64,000 nt of DNA from Rhynchospora pubera (lineage: Eukaryota > Streptophyta > Magnoliopsida > Poales > Cyperaceae). The DNA lies in the NCBI GenBank assembly GCA_028095005.1, contig CM051459.1, forward strand, positions 256,728,229-256,792,228. Direction: 5' to 3'. Positions 12,157 to 23,269 of this stretch are shown here, piece by piece. Within the stretch, counting starts at the first letter, position 1. Each line of letters opens with the position of its first letter. Made by a program: the position numbers and the translations under genes. Under the pieces are notes generated by a model that saw only the letters and a list, made by a program, of their open reading frames with translations, searched no databases and was not told the origin of the DNA.

Positions 12157-12713
12157 GGAGCGAAAGCGAAACGACCATCGATTTCCCCTTCCTTGTTGAG
12201 AATTCAATCTTCTAAATTGATCGAATTTAAGAACAACGAAGAGAATCCGAAGAGGAAGAAGAGTGCGGAATGGAGAAAACGAGAAGAATCTCAAATTCTC
12301 AACTGAGGAAGGTGATGGCGAAAACGAGTAGAAATGATCGAAATTTCTGAAACGAAAAAAATAAAAGGAGAAATTCTCAACCGTAGAAATGGTGTTCTTT
12401 CATGAAAAGTAAAGTAAAATATTGCATTTGGTCGAGGAATCTCTTTTTTTAATGTTAACGGTCGAGATCGTGCCAGCGTGATGGGATTGACGATCTGTAC
12501 CGTTCGAATTTGCCAGCTGTCGGACCCGCAGAAGTGGAGGAATCTCGAGTTTGGACCGTGACGGGCCTAAAAACGAAAAAAGAAGAAAGAGAAAACGCGG
12601 TTGACTTCTGAAGGTTTTAAAAGCCCACTAGGGCCCGTGTGTAGGGCCCAATGGAAAAAATAATTTTCTACTTACGTGACGTCACGATCCTGCCATCGAT
12701 AGAATAGTGTTTC

Positions 12714-12818
12714 TTTTTTTTTTTTTTTGGCAGTTAAAGGCCCTTAGGCAAATCATTTCAAAAGTAACAGTTACACAGGAGTACAAAGAAATAATCAAGT
12801 ACTAAACAAACCTCCTAA
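12714..12818 (-). mobile_element. short poly(A) retroposon fragment
   Basis: A ~105-bp insert that begins (plus strand) with a T run, i.e. a poly(A) tail on the minus strand. It is flanked by the direct repeat AATAGTGTTTC at 12703-12713 and 12819-12829. The tail plus an 11-bp target-site duplication indicate a 5'-truncated LINE or SINE copy. The body is too short to assign a family. Confidence 0.7.
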
Positions 12819-12914
12819 AATAGTGTTTCCAGAGAAAGGAATACTTTCCAAAAGAAAAAACAAAAGAATAATGGTACAAACAATTTTAATGTAATAACTC
12901 TCAAAAAAATTTTA

Positions 12915-13070
12915 GGGGCGTTTGGATTGCTTGGGAATAAGATGAATAGTCTACTCCTAGGCGAAAAACATTGGGAAGTGTGTAACTTTGTGAAAAGTTT
13001 GAATAATTAGGAATAAATTTACGTCCGTAATAAGCTATTTCTCCTTATTCTTTACCAATCGAAACAGCAC
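12915..13070. mobile_element. Tourist-like MITE (GTTTGGAT family)
   Basis: Degenerate terminal inverted repeats (GGGGCGTTTGGATTG at the left; GTGCTGTTTCGATTGG as reverse complement of the right) and a 3-bp duplication TTA on both sides. It contains the core GGGAAGTGTGTAACTTTGTG shared with other copies in this window. Confidence 0.75.
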
Positions 13071-13496
13071 TTAATGTATTCGTAATCGTAATCATAATAT
13101 ATTCACTATAAATTCAAATTTTAAATTTCAAACAAAATATATGAATCATTAATATTCTTTTATTTCAAAGTAATCTTTTGGCATTAAAATAAAAATAATA
13201 TTTTTATAGTATCAAAAAGAAAAACAGTAAAACTAGTAAAATGAATATATTTTTTTTCCATATAAATATATTATTTAAAAAAATTAAATATGCCAATATT
13301 TCAAATTTACTTAGTTGAACTTATTTATGAAAAAAAATTGTAGTTATGATAAAATAGTAACAACAAAAATAAAAAAAATAAAACAAAACAAAAGGAAGTT
13401 GCATTCAAAACCAAAAAGAACTAATAAATTGATGCTTAATTGAGTGTCACACCGCAAGCCGTAAGCATGATGTCTCTCTTACTACTTCATTCTAAT

Positions 13497-13636
13497 GGCC
13501 TTGTTTGGATGGGGTTGGAAGAAGGCCCAAAAAAAATTATAAACAATCCAAACTCTTCACAAAGTTACACACTTCCCAATACTTCTTCCCACTTCTTCCC
13601 TTCTTCCCTTCTTCCCACATCTATCCAAACGGAGGC
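13497..13636. mobile_element. Tourist-like MITE (GTTTGGAT family)
   Basis: Ends GGCCTTGTTTGGAT and ATCCAAACGGAGGC, with the 3-bp duplication AAT on both sides (13494-13496 and 13637-13639). The family core is present in reverse orientation (CACAAAGTTACACACTTCCC). 140 bp, no coding capacity. Confidence 0.85.
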
Positions 13637-13680
13637 AATATTCAGCGTAACCAGTAATTTTAGTTGTTACTTGTTAGCTC

Positions 13681-13818
13681 GGCTCAATTTGGTGGTGTGG
13701 GAATAAGAGGAAGTAGGGAAGAAGTATTGGGAAGTGTGTAATTTTGTGAAAAGTTTGTATTGTTTAATAATAAATTTATTCTCATCTTCTCTTATTCTCA
13801 CTGCCATTCAAACACAGC
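13681..13818. mobile_element. decayed Tourist-like MITE of the same family
   Basis: Carries the family core (TATTGGGAAGTGTGTAATTT) and an AATAAATTTATTCTC region, with worn ends (GGCTCAATTTGG and ATTCAAACACAGCC). No clear duplication of the target site remains, so the boundaries are approximate. Confidence 0.6.
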
Positions 13819-13984
13819 CGACGATATTGCAACTTCTTTTAAGCATTTCTTTTGAGAAGAGAAATTTAATCTACAATGTGTTGGAACACAAAATTAACTA
13901 TTTCATTTTTGCATCAATGTAATAAACACTTCAAAACTCAAATTGAAAGCATTAATTATAACCGCTTTATTTTGTTTCCTAGAT

Positions 13985-14455
13985 TGTGTTTGGCAGACAT
14001 GAATAAGAACAAGTGGTTTACAAAGCATTCTTATTCTAGCAAGACGCAGGAAGTAGAACTAGGTCGTGATTCGTGAACAGCTAGTTCGACAAATTCATGA
14101 GTCGTTTAATACTTTAATTTCATTCATATTCCTTCTGTCCGATAACATTCTTATTTTAGGTGTTGCCAAACACCTAAAAGGTTCATATAATGATCAAATC
14201 AAAGTTGGTTATAATGCATTACTTTTAGTGCTCAAGTCTTGTTTATCTCTAGATTATTGTACCAAATTAATTTGGTCGTAGATCACTGTTTGGCACCATC
14301 GTCGAACTAGCAATTTGCGAACAACACTAGTTCGTGAGAGCCAAACAACCCACGAACTACAAACTACCCTCTTGTTCTTAATTCCAGGTTTTTTTTTGGG
14401 GAATTACGAACAAGGTGTTTGGTGTTGACCCTTGTTCTCTAATCTGCCAAACACA
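13985..14455. mobile_element. candidate TIR element (TGTGTTTGGCAGA ends)
   Basis: A 13-bp perfect terminal inverted repeat, TGTGTTTGGCAGA, with inverted ACAAG/CTTGT sequence just inside both ends. Further inverted blocks (GAACTAG / CTAGTTCG) lie deeper. I could not see a target-site duplication, so the superfamily is open (hAT or Mutator are possible). 471 bp, non-coding. Confidence 0.45.
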
Positions 14456-15020
14456 CCAAATTCTCATAAAACGAATAATTGCTTGGAATATCCATAGGAA
14501 TATATGATATATCAAAATAATTATTTTCATGGAATAAATCAGTTTTCAACTTTCGATATGGAATTAAAAAACATTCAATAAAAAAAATAAATGCCATGAA
14601 TTGTAGAATAAGGATAAAATCTACAATCAATCAAAATTATTGCAAGCAGTTTCCACTTTAAACCCCCACGTTGTTTCTCTACAATAGCTCCCTTTTTTTG
14701 AAGTTTATTTTATGATTACTTATGCAAGGCCTACCTAACTAAAAATTTATTACTGCGAATAATAATAATCTGCACGATTTAATTTCCTACGGGATTTCAC
14801 TCAAAAAAAAAAAAACTGCACGGATTAATTTCCAGTTCCTTACAAAATTTTAGTTCCTAATTATGTACTCTCTGTTGACATCTTCTTGTTTAGATCAGAG
14901 TATCAGACGGTCCGAATTTATATAGCTGACCTTTTTTTTTTATTATTTTGAATGGAAGCCCCAGGCATATTGCTGAACACTGTTATACTAACCTGCAGGC
15001 TGCAGAGGATCCGAACTTGA
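14456..15020. other. intergenic, nothing identified
   Basis: AT-rich sequence with scattered A and T runs. A T tract at about 14932-14942 followed by TATTATTTTGAATGG could be the tail of a short minus-strand retroposon, but no flanking repeat was found. Confidence 0.4.
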
Positions 15021-16904
15021 ATGTTATATCATATTATTCTATTATATATACATATTCTAATTGTAAGTATCTCAATTTCAAAACCTGATGTTACTGTAGG
15101 TAAATCTCCAATCGCAACGGTTGAGCCTACTGTTCCCCATTCGATGGATCTCATCTGGTCCGTTCGTTCCCACTTTCGCTTTCTTCCGAGCGTTGCTTCC
15201 ATTTCTCTGCTGCCATATCTTTGTTTGCTCCGTGGACCGTGGGTCTGTCTTTGCTTTCCTTTGTGTGTGGGTTTCTTCTGTTTTTTCTTTTTTGCCGCAT
15301 CTGATCGTCCCTTCTGCCCTTCCGCGCGGAGCCACGGGGGTGATTGTACTTGCTCCTCATTCCGATGTGTACGGCAACAATGGTAGTGCTTTGTGCGCAC
15401 AATGGAAGAGGTTGGATTTTGCTATTTGGTTCCGCCGTATTGTGCCTTCTTTGTCTGTCTCTCTCCGTTCTTTCCTCCTCCTGTTTATGTTCTTCCTTTC
15501 TGCCGTGAGTCCTTTTTTTTTTTTTTTGCCTTTGCAGTGCTTAGGTTTTCCCTTTTTGTTTCCGTGGCTGGTTTTGTTCCTCAATTCTTCTCTTTTCTTT
15601 TTCAGATCGGAAGGCTTTGGTCCCAGGTTGCGCTGCTGCTGGATTGTGAGGTATTTTTCTTTCTCTTGCTGTTTCCCCTTTTTTTCCCTGTACGGCTTTG
15701 GTTATTTCTCCTCTGTGTTGCTGGTGTTATACCTGTACTGTTCCTGTTACAAACTTTTTTGTTGCTGCCTCTTATTTTTTCGTGTTACCTGCTTAGTTCT
15801 GTGGAGGAACCAGAGAAATTTTACTTATAGTTTTGGTTGTATTTGTACAGATTTTACGAAATAATACCAACCGCACCAAGCCCTGCGCAATTTCAGCGTT
15901 CCGTTTTTGCTTGCCTGTTCGTGTGTTTTCTGTTTGTAAACCTGTTTAATCTCTCTCTTTTCATTTTTTTACCTGATGCTAGGTCTTTGCTTCTGGATTC
16001 TACTGCTGCTTCTTTCCGGGTCTATGTCTTTATCTGTATTTCTATTTTTCCTGCCCTGTCTATTTTTGTCAGGTGTTAGATGTGTATTTTTCTTTATCCT
16101 TTTTTAAATCTTTTTCTTTGGTATTCTTTCATGTCAAATACCTTTGCTCCGTCACTGTTGTCGGATCATGTCTTCTGTTTGTTCTGCTGCAGATCTATTC
16201 TGTCTACTGTCTTCCCTTTAAGGTATGCTCATTTGTCTTCAATTTTATGTGCTGTAGTTCTTCAGTTATTCTGCTTCCTTGCTGTTTTATACAGTGGTTG
16301 TTTATGTGGACTACTTTTTTCTGTACTGTGTTTGTATCTTATGGTATCTTGCTTTTGCCTCCGTGTCCATGCTTCGTTTCCTTTTTCCGAGTGATCCTTT
16401 CTTTCTTCTCTTTTCTTTGTCTGTTTCTTTGCCTATGTGTTTTCTGCTCCTGCTCCTGTTTAATCTCTTTCTTTTGTTATTTTTTCTCTAATAGCAGGCC
16501 TTCGCTTTTGGATTCTGCTGTTGCTGCTTCCCAGGTTTGTATCGATATATGTTTTTGTTTGTGTTGGTGTATGTATTTCTATTTCTATTTCTATTTCCTG
16601 TTTTACTTATTTCTATTTCCTATTCCTGCTTCCCAGGTTTGTATCGATATATGTTTCTGTATGTATTTCTATTTCTTCAGATGGGCTAAGCATTTTAGTA
16701 CCTAATACACAGAACGAATGCAGAGGCTATACGAAAAATATTGTCTATAAAGAAATCTATACAGAACTAGGTAATTTATTAAAAAACTTTACCTTTTCAG
16801 TGCATGGCCATTTTTTCCCTTATCTGTTATTACCTTGGTACCATTATTTTCTTAACTTTGTTTTTGTCGTTGCCTAATTTTGTTTGTTCTTTTGTTATCC
16901 ACAG
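15021..16904 (+). other. pyrimidine-rich leader of the RPA1-like gene
   Basis: About 1.9 kb strongly enriched in T and C on the plus strand, ending directly at the first coding exon. Its long open frames are Phe/Leu/Cys/Ser-rich low-complexity translations, not proteins. A degenerate repeated module (GGATTCTGCTGTTGCTGCTT followed by a TATTTCTATTTC run) occurs near 15980-16060, 16500-16600 and 16627-16680. It is probably promoter, 5' UTR and a 5' intron; alternatively it is the 5' part of a Helitron that captured the gene. Confidence 0.4.
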
Positions 16905-19900
16905 ATGGACACAACAAATTTGGTCCACATCTCTGACTTGGCTACAAAAGTACATTCGATTAAAATCCAAGTCATAATTGTTAGAGTATGGGCCGCAACA
17001 CCACCTGATGGTGCACTAATATGGTACTACGGGACTGTCCTGCTTGATGCATTGGTACGATTCTTTATTCATAACTCATTGCGTGATCTTTTCTTTTTAA
17101 CTGCTCATCCAATCTTTTCTTTGTGCATATTCAGGGAATAAAAATTTTATTTTCTTTGTTTTGTAGGGTTCAGTCATAGAAGCAAGGGTACCAATCGAAT
17201 AATACCAGCGACTGTCAAGTTTAATTGAGGAAGGTCGAATATGTGAGATAGCTAAATTCTCGGTCATGCCTGCTCCAAAAAAATATCATGTTGTGAAAGG
17301 CAGTCGTATCATTTCTTTCACAGACCAGACAACTATCATACCACTCAGTTCTTTTGGTATTGAAATTCTAGTCCGGTATTTTAACTTTCAGCGCATTGAT
17401 GCTGTTGGTAATCAAATCAAAGACAAGGACAAAATAATAGGTATTGTATTTCTTTTCTTTTATTTTGCATCGCATATGTCAATATACATGATTTTACCCA
17501 CTAATACACGTGCACCATTTATTCTAACCTACCTGTATTGATCTAGATGTCATTGGTAGAATAGCTGGATTTGGTCGTGTGAAGCAAACAAGTCAATCAA
17601 AGCCATACCAAATTATGTACCTAGCAGATGACAGGTATATTTCAGCTTCAATATACTTTGTTCTGTTATACTAGCACTGTTGGAGTCCAGTTATTGAATT
17701 TATCTAGGCTTTTACGATCACTTTTCCATGTAAGAAATTAGCTTTGTAGTTCTATCATAAAAAAAAAAATTATATTTTGATCAAACCTCACTTTTTCCTT
17801 TTCATCAGGGGATGCATGGTTCAGCTTACACTATGGAGCCAATATCTGCACATGTTCAACACTGCGGCACTTCATGAACAGTCAAGGACACATCCTGTTA
17901 TAGTCGCCTGTGCTGCAGTTCAGATCAATGAATGGCGCCGTTAGTTTTTTACTGCAATAAACTTTGTTTTCTTTGGCCACATTCGGACCATCCAACTATC
18001 CAAAACAAAAAAAAAATTCTCCTCCTAATATTTCTACGTAGTTTGATCCTAACAGGCTATCTCACTTTTACATTTTTTTTAGGCGTCTATGGTCTGAAAG
18101 CAATAAGCGGCACAAGAATTTACTTTGACGTAACAATCCCAAAAATAGAGCAATTTGTTGCTAGGTATCCAGTTTGTTCTCTCATAGTTCTATCTCAAAT
18201 AACCTATGTTACTTTAAATGCTTACACAATATATATATATATTTTATTAGTTTGCCTCCAAATCTGCCATCAATTGTGCTCGATACAGAAGGACCTCCAT
18301 ATGATGGCACACCTGTCCCAGACAGAACTCAGCAGATCACTTATCTAGAACCGCAGACACTTACTGTTTCTGAATTTCTAGCCGTTCCTGTGAATATGCA
18401 CTCTGTAAGTATTCAGGTGTCCTAAAACAATATATATATTAGGGGCAAAAAAAACTGTTTATACCTTGCCTTTCATTCCAGTCCATGCTTGATTACCTAT
18501 TTCCATCCATTTCTTGCCCTCAGTAAGCACTGGCACAGGCTCTTTCTCTACAGAACACATTGTACAAGTGCATTGTATCAATCTATGATGTCAATAATAG
18601 ATATGACTGGCACTATAGAGCATGTAAAAAATGCTGGAGCAAATTGAAGAACCAGTTCTGCGACAGATGCGCAGTGCATCGTAATGATTACATAGAATGG
18701 TATCATACAACATTCCTTTACTTTCATAGATTTTAGGCATAATGATGCATGGCTACCTCTTGATTTTCGCTTCATTTATTGTTCATTCACTTGACAGGTA
18801 CAAGATCTTGCTTGCTGTTAGGAACAATACCGGCGTAGTAGAGATGACAGCCCTTGGCAAGATCGCAAAATTAATAACTGGGGTAGATGTTAATGACATG
18901 ATCAGAATACATGAGAGCACAAAATCTGATGTTCCAGGACCATTACTTCATGTAATTGGCAAAACATACCAATTCACTGTACTCCCAAAAGAGGTACCAA
19001 ATTATCCAGGATTAAGAAGGAACACCATCACGCGTGTTGACCCAGTGCCTCCCACTGCAGGCCCAATACTAGCAATCGAGCAAGGGAATGAGATACCACA
19101 CTCTACTGAAAAAGCAATAGCAATGTATAGGCTTTTTAATTGTCAATTTGCTTTTGTATTCTCTGGTGTTTTCTTGCATCTCTTACATACTAACTATCTC
19201 CATTTATCATTTAACATCCTTTGTATAACAGAGGCGCACAAGAATCCTCATCTCGCAATCTGAATCGTTCCGAAGAAGCACCGCTCCAGCTAATGATATG
19301 TGCAGCCTCGGCAACCACACCGCCAAACATGCTCGGTCATGATGAAAGCATGGCATCTCCCGATAAAAAAGGGTCATATTTTGTCTTACCTTTTATATTA
19401 TCGGTGTTATATTATTTTTATACTGTTTCTATAATGTACGAATCTACTTCTTTGATGTCGAACTTACCGCAACTATATTCTATTCTTTGCAGAAAACGAC
19501 CAGCACATGAACAGCCAAGTCATATAGATCATCCTCCAGTTAGAAGGAAACTCTTCACAGAACCAGACCTCGAAGAACATGAAAGGTCTGACCTTTGTTT
19601 TCTATCTTTATACAGCTATGATCCATTACCTGGCATTACAAACATTCTTACCAATTCTATGTTCATGACATGATTTCAAAGCAAATGTGAAGCTCCAGAT
19701 AACAGCGCTGTTCAGGGACAAAACAAATGTCCTACTGCATCAGACAAACCAAAGAATGAACAATCACCCAACAGGACCAGCACCGTTCCTGGACAGATGA
19801 CAAAAAGCAGGTACTTAGAGAATTCAATATTTGGCTCCTAATTGTTCCATAGACAGACAAAACACATGATATACTACTGCACAGAATCAGCCAACACAAA

Positions 19901-20148
19901 GAACCTATTTCTTTTTTTCCCATTCTCTGGACCCAAACATGTCCATTATTGTATTTACAATTTTCAGATGAAGCAAAAAATATTTTTTTAGATGATCATC
20001 TGCAGTTTTGCCTATACCTTCAGATGATATAATGGAGAAAAATTTTGATAGATTAAAAATTGATAAATCAAATTTTGGCCATACTTTCAGATCGTATAAC
20101 TGATTCACAATAATTGATAAATAAATTTCCCGCAGCGATGTCAACTGA
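16905..20148 (+). pseudogene. RPA1-like (replication protein A large-subunit-like) gene with an internal stop
   Basis: Twelve exons join in phase: 16905-17054, 17167-17440, 17547-17634, 17809-17939, 18083-18164, 18251-18404, 18554-18699, 18798-19124, 19232-19372, 19493-19585, 19682-19810 and 20136-20148 (1,728 nt, 576 codons including the terminal stop). The translation has OB-fold regions of the RPA 70-kDa subunit; the C-terminal one carries the zinc motif CKKCWSKLKNQFCDRC (CX2C-X8-CX2C). The tail has basic patches (KRPAHEQ, RRKLF) resembling nuclear localisation signals. RPA binds single-stranded DNA in replication and repair. Codon 62, TAA at 17200-17202, interrupts an otherwise intact frame; a CAA-to-TAA change fits. 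The next Met is about codon 81, inside the first OB fold. Plant Helitrons often carry such genes, but I found no Rep/helicase here. Pseudogene, sequencing error or N-terminally shortened protein all remain possible. Confidence 0.75.
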
Positions 20149-22370
20149 AAGGACAGAATATGGACTGACAAAGAAATACTTTTGGACCAGACATATGCCA
20201 TCCATCTACTACCTGGATCAGACAGCTATACTTTTGGGTTCAGCACAAAATCAGTGCAAATTTTGTAATTTATACTATAGTTACCCTTTGTTAGACAAAA
20301 AAAAAACCACTAAATCCTTTGTATTATGTAATAGCAAAGTAATAGCTTTGCTATCCTATCTTTTTTGTTTTGTTACCGTGGTTCAACTGCATCACAACAT
20401 ATCAGTGCAAACCTGCTACTGATAACTATTGTGCCCAGTTGAACCTCTGTAATAATTCGTCCAAACATAGTCTCTTCCATTTATATAGTATAATTATTGT
20501 AAATATATGACCGTGTATTTTTGAGGAAAAAAACTGCTGTCCTGATCTTGCTATGTAAACATATTATTTATAACTGAACTAATGCTTAGTTTATATGTAC
20601 ATATCCAGCAGCTCATATTTTCCTTTCTAGGAAATTCTATGGAATGAGTTGATTAATGATGCAAAATGAAATGATGATTATTTTTTTGGAAATTACATTT
20701 CATGTTAGAGTTTTTTTTTTCCCAAGTCGCATTTTATGTTTTGTTCCTCTAGATTGATAGACTGTGGGAGTACTTGAAGGATTAGTTAAGTCTGATAGAG
20801 GTGTTGGACATGAATAGATAGCTCTGTAAATAATTTTCATCAGATAAAATACTGTGAACCACAATGCAATAGTATTGTCATTAGATAATTATGCGACAAC
20901 CTTAAATCAATAATGCAATCGTACTAGATTAATAGGATAATAGGATGCCCCATGCCATATCAGTCTAGAGGAACAAAACAAAAAATGAGCTGGATGGAAC
21001 AAATCAAAAACAGGAACAGAAGTAGGTCAGTGATGCACCACAATATCCACCCTTGGACATATTACCCAGCTCTGCATCTGTACTGGATGTAACAACAGCA
21101 TGCTACCATGTACTACTTGAAGATTCTCTTTATCCCCGGCATGCTACCATGTACTACTTGAAGATTCTCTTTATCCCCAGCATGGTACAGTCTGCTCGCA
21201 ATTTTGACCCAATCCAATTGTATTCCCAATACATTTAATCCCATAATCTCCCTCATTTAAAAAGATGAGACTTAATTTTACTACCATGTAATAGTTTCAG
21301 TACATTATTTATGCTATCTTTTTGTTGAGGAAATCCCTCAACCGCTGGTAAATATTTATCACAAATAGATTACTGTTTGGATATAAAACCAAGCAACTCA
21401 ACCTTCTTTTTTATTCGATTAAATTTTTTATGCTATTTATTCCATGCTTTGGTTCATGTATCAACCTGTACCATCAAAATGCTTTCTTGCCATAAAAATT
21501 TATTACATTCACGATTCGTCCAGAAAAAAATTAATAATAATAAAAAACAAACAGTCATAAATATTATGATTAAACAAATAAGTAGTATACTGATATCAAC
21601 GATATACCCATTTTGGATAAATCTTACATCGCGCCGCGATAGAATAACTAGTTTGGACAAAATTTAAACCTAACAGTTAACACCATTTAGACCCACATGT
21701 CATTGAGAGGAGGCTCGAGGGAAAAAGTAACTCCTCACGCGTTTGTACTATCCACTTACCTCCTAATTTTTCTCGTTGTACTAACACGCCAACTTTTTTC
21801 CTCTTTTTGCTTAAAAGTTAAAACCGCACGACTAACTAATGTTTGCACCGGGTCCATCCCGACGTGCAGTACAAGAGAACTCCAGACTTGTGGGCTCCAT
21901 TTCACCTAATAATGCAAAATAGGACCCCACAAAACAGGTGGTCGCGGACTCGCGGTCGACGAGTCTATTAAAAAAATAGTTTTTTCGTACCATTCTTTAA
22001 AGTTTCAACATTGAACACTCTTTTTAGTCTTTATAGCATTTATCTTTGTTTTATAAACATGAAGCGTTTCATGTGGCGGGTCATTTTTCACAGAAACTTA
22101 ACGGACAACTATTTGCTACATATATCTGGATCTGTATCCGCTTCAACGGTAACCTTGAGAAAATTTAGCTGCACAAGGTGCACTAGAGGTGGACCAAACT
22201 TCGACCAGAGCTCTGCATTTGGTCTAGTGAACCAGGTCCACCTAATATTTTCTCCTTGTCTCTCTCCCGCAGCCTATCCACCCCAAATTTCTGTGTAGTA
22301 CATTTGTACAACTTTCCACACTCAAATACGTCCAAAACTAAATTCAAAAGCTTCTCTTCAACACCTTTAA
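20149..22370. other. intergenic, one short tandem duplication
   Basis: AT-rich sequence after the RPA1-like gene. No coding exon or clear transposon boundary is visible. I looked for a Helitron 3' end (hairpin then CTRR) after 20148 and did not find a convincing one. Confidence 0.5.
21098..21179. repeat. 41-bp tandem duplication
   Basis: Two nearly perfect copies of a 41-bp unit beginning GCATGCTACCATGTACTAC and ending in TATCCCC. A third, partial GCATG follows. Probably a replication-slippage duplication. Confidence 0.9.
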
Positions 22371-23235
22371 GGGCCTGATCGGAATGAGAAATTAACAACT
22401 CGAACGTCAGTTGGAATTCACGAGAAACGAACTTTTGTGATCGGAATGATTATTAGGCCAAGACTTCATTTCATTCTGCGCGATTTGGAACGAAATATCA
22501 GGACGATTCAAATCGTGTGAAAAAGCAAGGAATTTGCCGCGATTTGACAGAGTGAAAAGCAGCAGAAAAATTTTAGACCTTTATACCCTCCCGCCTCTCT
22601 TCTCTGCGCAGCCAATAGCCATCAATTTTGGAGGCAAACAGAGTACGTGGCGAAACCTATCCTCTTTGTCTTTTTCTGGTTTTTTTTTTTTTTTGGTTTT
22701 TAAAGTCTGAGAAGCATATGAATCATGAATGGGCATACAATTGAGAAATACATATTCGGTCCTTCATTTGTCGTTTTCCAGCATCTAGCAAAGCCCATTT
22801 ACTAGTTCACACAAGCAGCTCCATTAAAATATTTTTTTTGTATCGGTCTAATATCATTTTAATTCTTTAATTTTTTTTATATATTTAGCTATTAATCGAA
22901 AGCCATCCATTTGATTATATTAGAAAATCTGGATAAATATGTGATCTGTTTTGTTTTTAAGTAATGATGAAGGGATGTAACACTAAACTATGTACACTAA
23001 CGAATTAGATTGATGTTAGACGTTTATAAAGAAAGTAAGGGTAAAATGGTCAAATATAAGAAGATGAAATCATTTCTTTTCTATTTTCAGATGGCATTCG
23101 ATCACAAAATTCATTTCTCTTCAATTCTTTTTCTATTTGTTCTGATCGCAAGAGTTCATTTCAAAATCATCTCTATTGAACTCTATTCTATTGAAATGAA
23201 TTGAACTCTTCTAAAAAATCATTCCGATCAGGCCC
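22371..23235. mobile_element. PIF/Harbinger-like non-autonomous element, 865 bp
   Basis: Perfect 17-bp terminal inverted repeats GGGCCTGATCGGAATGA, flanked by the 3-bp duplication TAA (22368-22370 and 23236-23238). The ends and the TAA target are typical of PIF/Harbinger (Tourist) elements. There is no transposase frame inside. The right end lies 34 bp before the ZIP start codon, so the element now forms the immediate upstream region of that gene. Confidence 0.9.
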
Positions 23236-23269
23236 TAAATCTCTCTCTATTCATCTCTCACAAATCACG

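Noticed and set aside
15121..16705. Long plus-strand open frames (up to 247 codons)
   Set aside because: Phe/Leu/Cys/Ser-rich translation of pyrimidine-rich DNA, open in several frames at once; no domain.
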